From: a virus
Direction: 5' to 3' (one strand)
IMG/VR virus record: IMGVR_UViG_3300046733_000374
Span: 1-40,304 of that record
DNA: 40,304 bases
The position numbers and the translations under genes were made by a program. A model generated the notes under the pieces. It did not search any database. It saw nothing but the letters and a program-made list of their open reading frames with translations, and was not told the origin of the DNA. This document shows positions 14,729 to 22,649 of this stretch, piece by piece; position 1 is the stretch's first letter, and every line of letters begins with the position of its first letter.

Positions 14729-14769
14729 AGTTGTTAATTACCTAAATATATGTAAGTACAAAATAGTAC

Positions 14770-14798
14770 TTGACTTTAGGTAAAAAATCCTATATAAT
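14770..14798 (+). promoter_or_regulatory. Sigma70-like promoter 2 for folE
   Basis: TTGACT (14770-14775), 17-base spacer, TATAAT (14793-14798), 70 bases after promoter 1. The -35 region overlaps TTTAGGT (14775-14781), which is the inverse of ACCTAAA (14740-14746), a possible operator pair between the two promoters. Confidence 0.8.
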
Positions 14799-14833
14799 AG
14801 AATATAACAATTGAATAAAGGAACATAGTATAA

Positions 14834-15535
14834 ATGAAAAAGACTTCCACAATTCTACGAGAACGCCTCGTAGAAAACAATCAACGCTTTTGGTCAAATG
14901 ATAACATTTCACACATCATTGAAGAAGGCGATAAAGACGGTTTAATCGATGAACTAACTGAACAGTTTGAAAACGTTTTAGACAGCCTTGTTATAGACAG
15001 GCACACTGACCCTAATGCAAAAGACACAGGCCGCAGACTAGCAAAAATGTATGTAAACGAATTGATGTCTGGTCGTTTTGACCCGGCACCAAGTGCAACT
15101 GCATTTCCTAATGAACCAGATAATGTGACAGGTGATAAGTATGAAGGAATGCTTGTTGTTCGTTCTGAACTTACAAGTGTCTGTTCGCATCATCATCAAC
15201 CCGTTAAAGGTGTTGCGTATATCGGTTTGATTGCGGCAGACAAACTAATTGGATTATCAAAATACACACGCATTGCACAACACTGTGCTAGACGTGGAAC
15301 ATTACAAGAAGAACTTGCGATGGACATAAATAGAGAAATTCGTAAAGTTACAGGCTCAGAGGATGTAGGTGTTTATATTCAAGCAACACACGGATGTTGT
15401 GAGAACCGAGGCATTATGGCACACAGTAGTTTAACACAAACTACAGTATTAAAAGGTTCATTCTTTAACAATGCACATGTAAAGAAAGAGTTTATGGATA
15501 ACATCAAACTACAACAAGAGTTTGCACCAAGATGA
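14834..15535 (+). CDS. folE: GTP cyclohydrolase I
   Basis: 233 residues, close to the bacterial length of about 222. Converts GTP to 7,8-dihydroneopterin triphosphate, the first step of both folate and 7-deazaguanine (preQ0) synthesis. Zinc ligands are visible at C117 and H120 in SVCSHHHQP and C188 in HGCCENRG, each seven residues beyond the E. coli positions; LIGLSKYTRI and ARRGTLQEELA complete the active site. Two strong promoters lie upstream and the ribosome site is AAAGGA. Its stop overlaps the queE start (ATGA), so the two are coupled. With QueE and DpdA nearby, supply of deazaguanine for DNA is its likely role; the DHFR and thymidylate synthase at the right end make a folate role also possible. 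Confidence 0.97.
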   Translation: MKKTSTILRERLVENNQRFWSNDNISHIIEEGDKDGLIDELTEQFENVLDSLVIDRHTDPNAKDTGRRLAKMYVNELMSGRFDPAPSATAFPNEPDNVTGDKYEGMLVVRSELTSVCSHHHQPVKGVAYIGLIAADKLIGLSKYTRIAQHCARRGTLQEELAMDINREIRKVTGSEDVGVYIQATHGCCENRGIMAHSSLTQTTVLKGSFFNNAHVKKEFMDNIKLQQEFAPR

Positions 15536-16404
15536 AACTAAGATATAGTGAAGCATTTTACAGTGTGCAAGGCGAAGGTAAGTTTGTAGGAGTACCTAGT
15601 GTATTTCTACGTACTTTCGGTTGTAACTTCCGTTGTCAGAACTTTGGACTTGAAAAGGGTAGAGAAAAAACTAGGTATAATCCAGAAGTTTTAGAACTAA
15701 TAAATCAGGGAGTACATGAAACAACTAAAGAGTTTACTGACTTGCCTATCATACATACAGGATGTGATACTTATGCGAGTATCTATCCAGAGTTTAAACA
15801 CTTTAATAGACAGGCAACTGTTGATGAAGTTGTAGAACATTTACTAAGTCTTACTCCAAATGGTAAATGGGTGCAAGACAATGGACAGGACGTACACTTA
15901 ATTATGACAGGTGGTGAGCCGTTGTTAGCGTGGCAACGACTTTACGTAGACCTATTTAAACACCCACGTATGCAGGATTTAAAGAATGTTACGTTTGAAA
16001 CAAACACAACACAACATCTACATGATGATTTATTCGACTATCTCAACTACAATGACGACCTTACAGTCACTTGGTCATGCTCACCGAAACTATCCGTTTC
16101 AGGTGAATGTTCGGATGATGCTATTAAGCCTCATATTGCTAGTGAGTACAGTCTTGTTGATTATAGTGATATCTATCTCAAGTTTGTTGTCGCTACTAAA
16201 GATGATGTCGATGAAGTTGATAATGTTGTTAAGAAGTATCGTGCTGAAGGTGTGGAATGTCCTGTGTATCTTATGCCGATGGGTGGTCGCTCAGAAGAAT
16301 ACAATCTTAATGTACAAGAAATCGCGGACATCTGCATGGAAAGAGGGTGGCGGTTCACCCCTAGACTCCACATCTCATTATTCGGAAATGCCTGGGGAAC
16401 TTAG
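15532..16404 (+). CDS. queE: 7-carboxy-7-deazaguanine synthase (radical SAM), variant cluster loop
   Basis: 290 residues. Converts 6-carboxytetrahydropterin to 7-carboxy-7-deazaguanine, using SAM and a 4Fe-4S cluster. The N-terminus (EAFYSVQGEGKFVGVPS, then FLRTFGCNFRC) and MTGGEPLL match QueE. The usual CX3CX2C is altered: C31 and C35 are present but the third Cys is missing at position 38, and TGCDTYAS supplies C78 instead, giving CX3CX42C with an inserted loop. The C-terminus PRLHISLFGNAWGT is typical and appears complete. It overlaps folE by four bases and is followed by metK, which makes its cosubstrate. I read it as functional with an enlarged cluster loop. Confidence 0.93.
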   Translation: MKLRYSEAFYSVQGEGKFVGVPSVFLRTFGCNFRCQNFGLEKGREKTRYNPEVLELINQGVHETTKEFTDLPIIHTGCDTYASIYPEFKHFNRQATVDEVVEHLLSLTPNGKWVQDNGQDVHLIMTGGEPLLAWQRLYVDLFKHPRMQDLKNVTFETNTTQHLHDDLFDYLNYNDDLTVTWSCSPKLSVSGECSDDAIKPHIASEYSLVDYSDIYLKFVVATKDDVDEVDNVVKKYRAEGVECPVYLMPMGGRSEEYNLNVQEIADICMERGWRFTPRLHISLFGNAWGT

Positions 16405-16508
16405 CAAATATAAAAATGAACAACATAAAAAGGCAATGAATGCTCCGATAGACCAAGACAAAATCAGAAAAGCAGGATTATGACATATATCAAAGGAAAA
16501 CACAAAGT
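16405..16508 (+). other. Gap with short open tail in the +1 frame of queE
   Basis: Between queE and metK no promoter or terminator is visible. Reading from 16403 in the +1 frame relative to queE gives 26 open codons (SKYKNEQHKK, ending RKAGL, stop at 16481-16483). It could be a frameshifted queE extension, a remnant or chance. The metK ribosome site AAAGGA lies near 16491. Confidence 0.3.
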
Positions 16509-17594
16509 ATGAACAATTATATTTTTACAAGCGAAAGTGTTAGTGCAGGGCATCCTGATAAAGTAGCAGACCAAATCAGTGATGCGCTTGTAGATGCAGG
16601 GTTTAAAAAAGGTGATGAAACAACCCGTGTTGCAATCGAAACACTTGTAACTACCAACATGGTAACGTTGGCAGGTGAAGTAAAGAATTTTAATATTAGT
16701 AAAGACGAAGTTGAACTAATTGTACGTGAGAAGGTCAAAGAGATTGGCTACGAACAAGATGGATTTCATTGGAATAACCTAAAAGTATACAATGAAATAC
16801 ACAAACAGAGCACCGATATTGCACTAGGAACCGATGATTTCGGTGCAGGTGACCAAGGGTTAATGTTCGGTTATGCATGTAATCATACAGATAGTATGAT
16901 GCCAGCACCAATACATTATTCACATGAAATTCTAAAAGAGTTAAATAAAGAAAGAGAAATTACAAGTATTCTCGGGCCTGATGCTAAATCACAAGTAAGT
17001 GTTCAGTATGAAGGTGGTAAAATTAAACGCATTGACCAAGTAGTTGTTAGCACACAACATGGCGAGGGCAGTGTAGAAATTGCTAAAGATTTAGCAAGAC
17101 AATCAGCAAACACAGTATTAGGAGATTTAGTAGACAATGAGACTGTATGGCATCTTAATCCTACTGGGAACTTTGTTATTGGTGGGCCCGATGGAGACAC
17201 TGGTCTCACCGGGAGGAAAATTATCGTTGATACTTATGGCGGCTTTGCTCCCCATGGTGGTGGCGCTTTTAGTGGAAAAGACCCAACAAAAGTCGACCGA
17301 AGTGCGGCGTACATGGCACGATGGTTAGCAAAGAATGTAGTAGCAGATGATATGGCAGATTGGTGTCAAATTCAATTGTCTTATGCTATTGGTGTTAAAG
17401 AACCTACTAGCATTTATGTAGATAGTAATGGGCATAATCGTTCAATTCAAAAGTATATCGAAAACAATATTGATTTAACACCAAAAGGAATCATTGACAG
17501 ATTTGATTTATTTAACTTCTACGGTTACAGTGAAAACTGTGTATACGGACACTTTGGTAACAAAGATGTTCCATGGGAAAAGGTAGGTTGGTAA
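16509..17594 (+). CDS. metK: S-adenosylmethionine synthetase
   Basis: 361 residues against about 384 in bacteria, with all segments present. Makes SAM from methionine and ATP. Motifs: SAGHPDKVADQISDAL (about 11-26, ATP and metal site), GAGDQGLMFGYA (about 115-126), then the phosphate-binding region NPTGNFVIGGPDGDTGLTGRK split around 225-245, and GGGAFSGKDPTKVDRSAAY near 263-281, which includes the catalytic Lys and Asp. It follows folE and queE and overlaps the next gene by one base. A phage copy would raise SAM supply for QueE, the radical SAM protein at 2426 and the methyltransferase-like protein at 9110, and would also counter SAM-degrading or SAM-limited conditions (inference). Confidence 0.97.
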   Translation: MNNYIFTSESVSAGHPDKVADQISDALVDAGFKKGDETTRVAIETLVTTNMVTLAGEVKNFNISKDEVELIVREKVKEIGYEQDGFHWNNLKVYNEIHKQSTDIALGTDDFGAGDQGLMFGYACNHTDSMMPAPIHYSHEILKELNKEREITSILGPDAKSQVSVQYEGGKIKRIDQVVVSTQHGEGSVEIAKDLARQSANTVLGDLVDNETVWHLNPTGNFVIGGPDGDTGLTGRKIIVDTYGGFAPHGGGAFSGKDPTKVDRSAAYMARWLAKNVVADDMADWCQIQLSYAIGVKEPTSIYVDSNGHNRSIQKYIENNIDLTPKGIIDRFDLFNFYGYSENCVYGHFGNKDVPWEKVGW

Positions 17595-17929
17595 TGTATA
17601 AGACTAATGAAGAACAAGAAATTATATCAATCGATGAATTTAAAAACGATTGGTGGGAGAAAGTAGAATATCTTTTAGTAGATATTAGAGAAGAAGAAGA
17701 AATTGCAAGTGCTGGTGGGGTTACTGGTGCTTATAATATATCTATGTATGAGATTCCAGACAAGATTGAAATGGCACCTACATGGATTATATGTTTATTA
17801 GTATGCCAAGACGGTTCTAAGTCAGAACAACTAGTAAAGTATATGAAGAACAATAATTATAATAATATGTTCGCAATACAAGGAGGAGTGGATTCACTTG
17901 TCGAAGCACTCCCAGAATTAAGGAGTTAA
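17594..17929 (+). CDS. Rhodanese-like single-domain protein
   Basis: 111 residues from ATG at 17594, which overlaps the metK stop (TAATG). The fold signature is visible: YLLVDIREEEEIASAGGVTGA (strand, then the ribbon ending G-A-x-N-I), followed by the active-site loop LLVCQDGSKSEQL with C71 as the persulfide-carrying cysteine, and IQGGVDSLVEAL at the end. Rhodaneses carry sulfur as a cysteine persulfide or act as sulfur relays. Cotranscription with metK, queE and folE hints at sulfur or Fe-S supply for radical SAM enzymes, but this is inference only. Confidence 0.8.
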   Translation: MYKTNEEQEIISIDEFKNDWWEKVEYLLVDIREEEEIASAGGVTGAYNISMYEIPDKIEMAPTWIICLLVCQDGSKSEQLVKYMKNNNYNNMFAIQGGVDSLVEALPELRS

Positions 17930-17932
17930 ACT

Positions 17933-18400
17933 ATGTTTGATAAATTAAAACCAAGTGCCTGGTTAGGTACACCAGAAGAAAATGAACGAAAGATTGCACG
18001 AAAGATTGAAGATGAACAAGAACAGGCTCTTGCTATCGAAAAAATCAATCTCAAATACGGACATATTTCAGAACTGGAACACGAAAAAGCAGTAGCAACT
18101 ATTAAGGGTGAGCCGTTTGTTCGTGTATTAAATGTTGACTTAGAAAAAGAAAAACCAAGTCAAGGATTCTTTGAACTAGATTTCAATGAACACTTTGTAG
18201 AGTATCTTGCAAACAGTGGGTATGACGGTGTAGAATCCGATGAAATAGTTGATGCTTGGTTCAGTGACTTATGCAGAAACATCGTTCTACAAGACCTAGA
18301 AGATGAAAACGGAAACCCTAAAAGTTTTGATGTGGATAGCAAAGAAGGATTACTAATCCAACGATTAAAAGGTGACGGTGATACCGCAGAATATAGTTGA
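17933..18400 (+). CDS. Hypothetical protein, 155 aa
   Basis: No family recognised. It is acidic, with a charged helical N-terminal third (ERKIARKIEDEQEQALAIEK) and a compact C-terminal part (LANSGYDGVESDEIVDAWF). No membrane segment or cysteine motif; one Cys only. It begins three bases after the rhodanese stop with AAGGAG upstream, so it belongs to the folE-metK unit. The TGA stop forms part of the TTGACA of the next promoter. Confidence 0.75.
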   Translation: MFDKLKPSAWLGTPEENERKIARKIEDEQEQALAIEKINLKYGHISELEHEKAVATIKGEPFVRVLNVDLEKEKPSQGFFELDFNEHFVEYLANSGYDGVESDEIVDAWFSDLCRNIVLQDLEDENGNPKSFDVDSKEGLLIQRLKGDGDTAEYS

Positions 18401-18425
18401 CATATATCAAAAAAGCGTGTATAAT
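18397..18425 (+). promoter_or_regulatory. Consensus sigma70 promoter overlapping a stop codon
   Basis: TTGACA (18397-18402), 17-base spacer, TATAAT (18420-18425): exact consensus. The TGA in TTGACA is the stop codon (18398-18400) of the upstream gene. Drives the phosphoribosyltransferase at 18447 and probably the exonuclease behind it. Confidence 0.85.
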
Positions 18426-18446
18426 GTTATCAGTTAAAGGAGAAGT

Positions 18447-18944
18447 ATGTCAGATTTAAAAGTATCATGGGACGAGTACAATCGTAAGATTGAAGAACTT
18501 GCAATTACAGTAAGTGATTATGAGTTTAATCAGATTGTATGTGTCGCAAAGGGTGGATTAAGAGTGGGTGATATTCTATCACGCATTTATAATGTACCAC
18601 TTGCAATACTATCAGCAGAAAGTTATGATGGTAAAACACAGACACAAGGTGAATTAGTATTCTCACGTGACTTAGCAATGACTAGACCAGGATTAGGTTC
18701 CAAAGTATTACTTGTTGATGACTTAGCAGACAGTGGAACAACACTGATTAAGACAGTTGAATGGTTACGTCATTACTATGGGTTTTACATTAAAGAAATG
18801 AAAACAGCGGTACTTTGGACTAAAGGATGTTCTGCATTCACACCAGACTATCAATGCGAGTATCTAGCGGACTCCCCTTGGATACACCAACCCTTTGGCA
18901 AATATGAAGTTATGACTATAGAGGACTTAAAAAATAATGGCTAA
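18447..18944 (+). CDS. Xanthine/hypoxanthine-type phosphoribosyltransferase
   Basis: 165 residues. Joins a 6-oxopurine to PRPP (purine salvage). The PRPP loop is VLLVDDLADSGTTLI (about 89-103), preceded by the CVAKGGLRVGDIL hood segment near 32, and SPWIHQPFGKYE near the end resembles the Gpt (xanthine-guanine) C-terminus. It closely follows a consensus promoter, with AAAGGAGAAG as ribosome site, and overlaps the exonuclease gene by 8 bases. It is the second salvage phosphoribosyltransferase in the window after apt. Whether it uses guanine, xanthine or a deazaguanine base cannot be read from the sequence. Confidence 0.85.
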   Translation: MSDLKVSWDEYNRKIEELAITVSDYEFNQIVCVAKGGLRVGDILSRIYNVPLAILSAESYDGKTQTQGELVFSRDLAMTRPGLGSKVLLVDDLADSGTTLIKTVEWLRHYYGFYIKEMKTAVLWTKGCSAFTPDYQCEYLADSPWIHQPFGKYEVMTIEDLKNNG

Positions 18945-19938
18945 ATTTATTCTAGTAGACAGTTTTAATATGTTTCATCGTGCAAAGCACGTAGCAATGC
19001 GAGGCGCTAATGTTGATATGAAGATTGGTATGGCACTACATATTATGATGTCAAGTGTTAAAATGTGTTATAATAAGTTTGACGCAGACCATGTAGTATT
19101 CTGTTTAGAAGGACGCAGTTGGCGTAAAGAACACTATATTCCTTATAAAGCAAATCGCAAAATTGCACGTGAGGCTAAGAGTATCAGAGAACAAGAAGAA
19201 GACCAAATCATGTTTGATGCATACGATGATTTAGTTCGTTTTATCGATGGCAAAACTAATGCTACTGTTCTACAGAACAAGGAAGCAGAAGCAGATGATA
19301 TGATTGCATTGTTTATCGAGGCGCATCCTAACGATGAACATATCATCGTGTCGAGTGATAGTGATTATCTACAATTGATTACAGATAATGTAACTATGTA
19401 TGATGGTGTTCAAAATCGTATCATCACTAAAGAAGGGTTCTTCAAAGATGATAAGAATATGACACCCATGAAAGATAAGAAGACTAAAGAAATTCTCCCA
19501 CCACCTGACCCTGAGTGGTTGCTATTTGAGAAATGTATTCGTGGTGATACATCAGATAATATCTTTAGTGCATATCCTGGTTGTCGTAAGAAAGGAACTA
19601 AGAACAAAGTAGGTATGATTGAAGCATATGAAGATAGACATACAGGTGGTTTTAGTTGGAATAACTTTATGTTACAACGCTGGACTGACCACAATGGCGA
19701 AGAACATACAGTGAGAGAAGACTATGAGCGAAACAAAATGCTTATTGACTTAACTGCACAACCTACAGACCTAAAGGTAAAGTTCGTAGAGACAATCGCA
19801 GAACGTAGTCAACCAAAGAATAACACAGGTGTAGGAATTAGTTTCTTAAAATTTTGTGGCATACATGACTTGCAAAACTTAGCGAAAGCACCTGATGAAC
19901 TTTGTGCTATTCTTAATAAGAGTTATCCACATACATGA
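18937..19938 (+). CDS. rnh: 5'-3' exonuclease / RNase H (FEN family, T4 Rnh-like)
   Basis: 333 residues, close to T4 RNase H (305). Removes RNA primers and adjacent DNA from lagging-strand fragments. Metal-binding acids are visible along the sequence: VDSFN at the start (D8), YKANRK basic bridge near 70, EAEADDMIA (about 110-118), SSDSDYLQL (about 133-141) and RGDTSDNI near 205. This is the full FEN set. It overlaps the phosphoribosyltransferase by eight bases and the next gene by four (ATGA), so the three are translationally coupled. Confidence 0.92.
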   Translation: MAKFILVDSFNMFHRAKHVAMRGANVDMKIGMALHIMMSSVKMCYNKFDADHVVFCLEGRSWRKEHYIPYKANRKIAREAKSIREQEEDQIMFDAYDDLVRFIDGKTNATVLQNKEAEADDMIALFIEAHPNDEHIIVSSDSDYLQLITDNVTMYDGVQNRIITKEGFFKDDKNMTPMKDKKTKEILPPPDPEWLLFEKCIRGDTSDNIFSAYPGCRKKGTKNKVGMIEAYEDRHTGGFSWNNFMLQRWTDHNGEEHTVREDYERNKMLIDLTAQPTDLKVKFVETIAERSQPKNNTGVGISFLKFCGIHDLQNLAKAPDELCAILNKSYPHT

Positions 19939-20642
19939 TTGCTTATATTTTTGATGTAGATGGAACACTAACCCCAAGTAGGGGTCAAATCGATAAAGCA
20001 TTTTTAAAATGGTTTTATCGGTTCTCACAAGAGCATAATGTGTTCTTTGCCACAGGAAGTGATGCATCAAAAACTATTGAGCAAACAGGCAAGATGCTAT
20101 TTAATAGTATCAACCGTTCCTATAATTGCGCTGGAAATAGTGTATGGGAAAAGGGCGTAGAAGTAAGACGTTCAGAATGGTCACTATCAAAAACAGCAAT
20201 GAACTGGTTAGAAGAAGAACTAGAACACGCCTTATATAATATTCGTACAGGTCAACACATTGATATAAGACCAGGTCTTGTTAACTTTAGTGTTGTCGGT
20301 AGAGGCGCAACACCAGAACAAAGAGAAGATTATGTCTTATATGATAGACACACCAATGAACGTAATCTTATCGCAAAAAGATTTAATGAACAATTTAAAC
20401 ATGAAAATGTCGAAGCCCAAGTAGCAGGTGAGACAGGACTAGATATCATGCCTATAGGCAAAGGCAAACAACAAATACTTGAAGATTTCAGTAACGATGA
20501 TGTTATCCATTTCTTTGGAGACAGAACAGAACCAGGTGGCAACGATTTCGATATAGCAGAAGACGTTAAAGCACGTGGTTGGGGTATCGTATATCCTGTA
20601 TCAAGTTGGGAAGATACATGGACTATTCTAAAATCACATTAA
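19935..20642 (+). CDS. HAD-family phosphomannomutase, eukaryotic PMM type
   Basis: 235 residues. The HAD nucleophile motif FDVDGTLTPSRGQID (D7, D9) opens the protein, and IRPGLVNFSVVGRGATPEQR near 113-132 and HFFGDRTEPGGNDFDI near 197-212 match eukaryotic-type phosphomannomutases (PMM2-like), which convert mannose-6-phosphate to mannose-1-phosphate. It is unlike the bacterial ManB/AlgC fold. The product would feed GDP-mannose synthesis and could supply the glycosyltransferase at 13241, though no GDP-mannose pyrophosphorylase is seen here. Overlaps both neighbours (4 bases upstream, 25 downstream). Confidence 0.85.
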   Translation: MIAYIFDVDGTLTPSRGQIDKAFLKWFYRFSQEHNVFFATGSDASKTIEQTGKMLFNSINRSYNCAGNSVWEKGVEVRRSEWSLSKTAMNWLEEELEHALYNIRTGQHIDIRPGLVNFSVVGRGATPEQREDYVLYDRHTNERNLIAKRFNEQFKHENVEAQVAGETGLDIMPIGKGKQQILEDFSNDDVIHFFGDRTEPGGNDFDIAEDVKARGWGIVYPVSSWEDTWTILKSH

Positions 20643-21640
20643 ACGGTACTGATTGGTCTAACCTATACCATTGTGACTACTGTGGTGGCGGGGGTGGTGA
20701 ACTATATATTGATTTACTTAGTGAGAGTATAAAACCATTACATCACGTATCTCAAATAAAAGACTTAACTGGCACAGTTGATAGTTTTCAAAACATTCTA
20801 ATATCACCTTTTGTCGGTGGTGATGTAAGGCTAAATATTGCACACCCAGAATGGTTTCATAATCATCAGACCCCAATGCATTTGCATACTATAAATGACT
20901 TTAGATATAATCTAAAGTTAATGGCTATTGCACAAAGTATGAAGTTAAAACGTGGCGAAATTGTTGACAAAAACTTAATACACTACATTAATGATAATAT
21001 AAATAAGTTAGACGTTAATGAACCATTGGTTCTTAGAAGTCATTTAAAGGACTGTGGTCCGTCAACGTCAGGTGTTAATAGATGGAAAGAATTAGAAAAC
21101 TCAAATTTTGTTGAGATATATGCATTTTCTAAAAGTCACCTAATCCAGTCTATGATGATGATTAAGAAATGGACTATGAGTAAAGATAAGTTTCACTGGA
21201 TTGATTTTAGATTGCGAAATGCTATTGAAAAATTAGATTTAGATGATAGAATTAATTTGCATAAAAGTCTTGCAAAAAGTAAATTAAAAGTAATAACTTA
21301 TGAGTGGCAATATGATTATTTGCAACTCAAAGAATGGGACAAGGTAGGGGACACAGATTGTTTCGTTGAAGAAAGATTCCGTGGTACTGCGGCATTTGAA
21401 GGCTGTAGCAAAAATAACAATTCAATTGACGCTGTGGATTGGGTATATGGCTTGAGTGATAGTCCACTCTCTATAACAAAAGAAATTATGGGAGTAGACT
21501 TCGATAGCGTTAGGGTAGCGGAGATGCAGAGAAAAAATGTAGAACTGTTACGCAAACACGGGTTAGATTTAGATAGTACAAAAGAAGATTGTATTAATTA
21601 TTTCAAAGCCTATTTTAAACAGGAGAAAAAAAATGTTTAG
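20618..21640 (+). CDS. Hypothetical protein, 340 aa
   Basis: No family recognised. The start ATG at 20618 is chosen because GGAAGA lies three bases before it and the 20579 start would read deep inside the previous gene. The N-terminal CDYCGGGGGELYIDL has two Cys and a Gly run that could bind a metal or phosphate; the middle is helical and basic. Residues 150-160 (LVLRSHLKDCG) and LIHYINDN do not point to a known enzyme. It overlaps the phosphomannomutase and the SbmA-like gene by eight bases, so it is translated with them; a role in a sugar or envelope process is only a guess. Confidence 0.7.
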   Translation: MDYSKITLNGTDWSNLYHCDYCGGGGGELYIDLLSESIKPLHHVSQIKDLTGTVDSFQNILISPFVGGDVRLNIAHPEWFHNHQTPMHLHTINDFRYNLKLMAIAQSMKLKRGEIVDKNLIHYINDNINKLDVNEPLVLRSHLKDCGPSTSGVNRWKELENSNFVEIYAFSKSHLIQSMMMIKKWTMSKDKFHWIDFRLRNAIEKLDLDDRINLHKSLAKSKLKVITYEWQYDYLQLKEWDKVGDTDCFVEERFRGTAAFEGCSKNNNSIDAVDWVYGLSDSPLSITKEIMGVDFDSVRVAEMQRKNVELLRKHGLDLDSTKEDCINYFKAYFKQEKKNV

Positions 21641-22607
21641 ATTTTTTACAGAAAAGAAATGGGTGTTATGGTCCTGGTTAGGTTCCGCAATAATTTTATC
21701 ATCACTTTGGGTACAAGTCGAAATTGATGTTAAAATTAACGAGTGGTTCGGCCAGTTTTATGACATGATTCAAAAAGCATTAGCAACACCTAATGCAATC
21801 ACTATAGGTGAGTATTGGGGTAGTTTAGCAAGTTTCTTGTACTTAGCGGCTATCTACGTAGGTATCGCGGTAGTAGTAAGTTACTTCACAGCACACTATT
21901 TGTTTAGATGGCGTACTGCAATGGTAGAATGGTATCATAGTGTATATGATAAAGCAAGAACTATTGAAGGTGCCGCTCAAAGGGTGCAAGAAGATACTAT
22001 TAAGTTTAGTCGTATTATGGAAGGCTTAGGAACAAGTTTTATTGAATCAATTATGGTTCTAGTTCAGTTCGTTCCTATTCTATTAGGACTATCAGTTGGT
22101 ATTCCTATCTTCTTCTTTGGTGATTGGCAATATGGACTTGTTACAGGTGCTATTGTTTGGTCAGTAGGTGGAACATTATTCTTAATCGCACTAGGTTGGT
22201 TACTACGCCTAGTTGGTGTTGAATATGACTTACAGAAAAAAGAAGCGGCATACAGAAAAATACTTGTTATCGCAGAAGATGATGAAACAATTAGACCAAA
22301 GACTATTAATGAACTTTTCAATGATGTTCGTAGTATTCACTTCAAGTCTTATTTACGTTATTTGTATTTTAATGTTGGACGTATTACATACTTACAAGCA
22401 AACGTACTAAGTGCATATGTGTTCTTAGCACCGGCTATTGTAGCAGGTGTAGTAACACTTGGTGTAATGCAACAGATTATTAGAGCATTCGGTAGAGTCG
22501 AAGGCTCAATGCAATATCTCTTTAGAGCGTGGCCAACACTTATTGAATTAATGAGTGTGTTCAAACGTTTGAGAGAATTTGAAAGACAAATTAACGAGCA
22601 GAGTTAA
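21633..22607 (+). CDS. SbmA/BacA-like inner-membrane peptide transporter
   Basis: 324 residues, shorter than E. coli SbmA (about 406). It has hydrophobic membrane segments near 10-30, 65-90, 135-160, 165-190 and 245-265, and the family signature in the cytoplasmic/loop segment: FRWRTAMVEWYH, then GAAQRVQEDTIKFSRIMEGL, then LGTSFIESIMVLVQFVPILL. SbmA and BacA move peptides such as microcins and bleomycin across the inner membrane, driven by protons. In a phage it could take up or export a peptide, protect or sensitise the cell, or alter the envelope. The start overlaps the previous gene by eight bases and has AGGAG upstream. The truncated C-terminus compared with SbmA is notable but the family has short forms. 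Confidence 0.85.
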   Translation: MFRFFTEKKWVLWSWLGSAIILSSLWVQVEIDVKINEWFGQFYDMIQKALATPNAITIGEYWGSLASFLYLAAIYVGIAVVVSYFTAHYLFRWRTAMVEWYHSVYDKARTIEGAAQRVQEDTIKFSRIMEGLGTSFIESIMVLVQFVPILLGLSVGIPIFFFGDWQYGLVTGAIVWSVGGTLFLIALGWLLRLVGVEYDLQKKEAAYRKILVIAEDDETIRPKTINELFNDVRSIHFKSYLRYLYFNVGRITYLQANVLSAYVFLAPAIVAGVVTLGVMQQIIRAFGRVEGSMQYLFRAWPTLIELMSVFKRLREFERQINEQS

Positions 22608-22641
22608 CCACTCAGTTAACTTAATTCATATCAAGTTTTTT

Positions 22642-22649
22642 GATAAATA
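22642..22649 (+). promoter_or_regulatory. T4-type late promoter box GATAAATA
   Basis: GATAAATA between the SbmA-like gene and the gene at 22707, directly before the hairpin at 22650. Predicted start near 22655. Confidence 0.5.

Noticed and set aside
15986-16483. 165-codon + strand frame overlapping queE
   Set aside because: Most of it is out of frame with conserved QueE sequence and its translation is low-complexity; only the last 26 codons lie outside queE and are discussed separately.
18447-18944. Phosphoribosyltransferase as a queuosine-specific enzyme
   Set aside because: Its PRPP loop and C-terminus match ordinary purine salvage enzymes; nothing in the sequence points to deazaguanine specificity.
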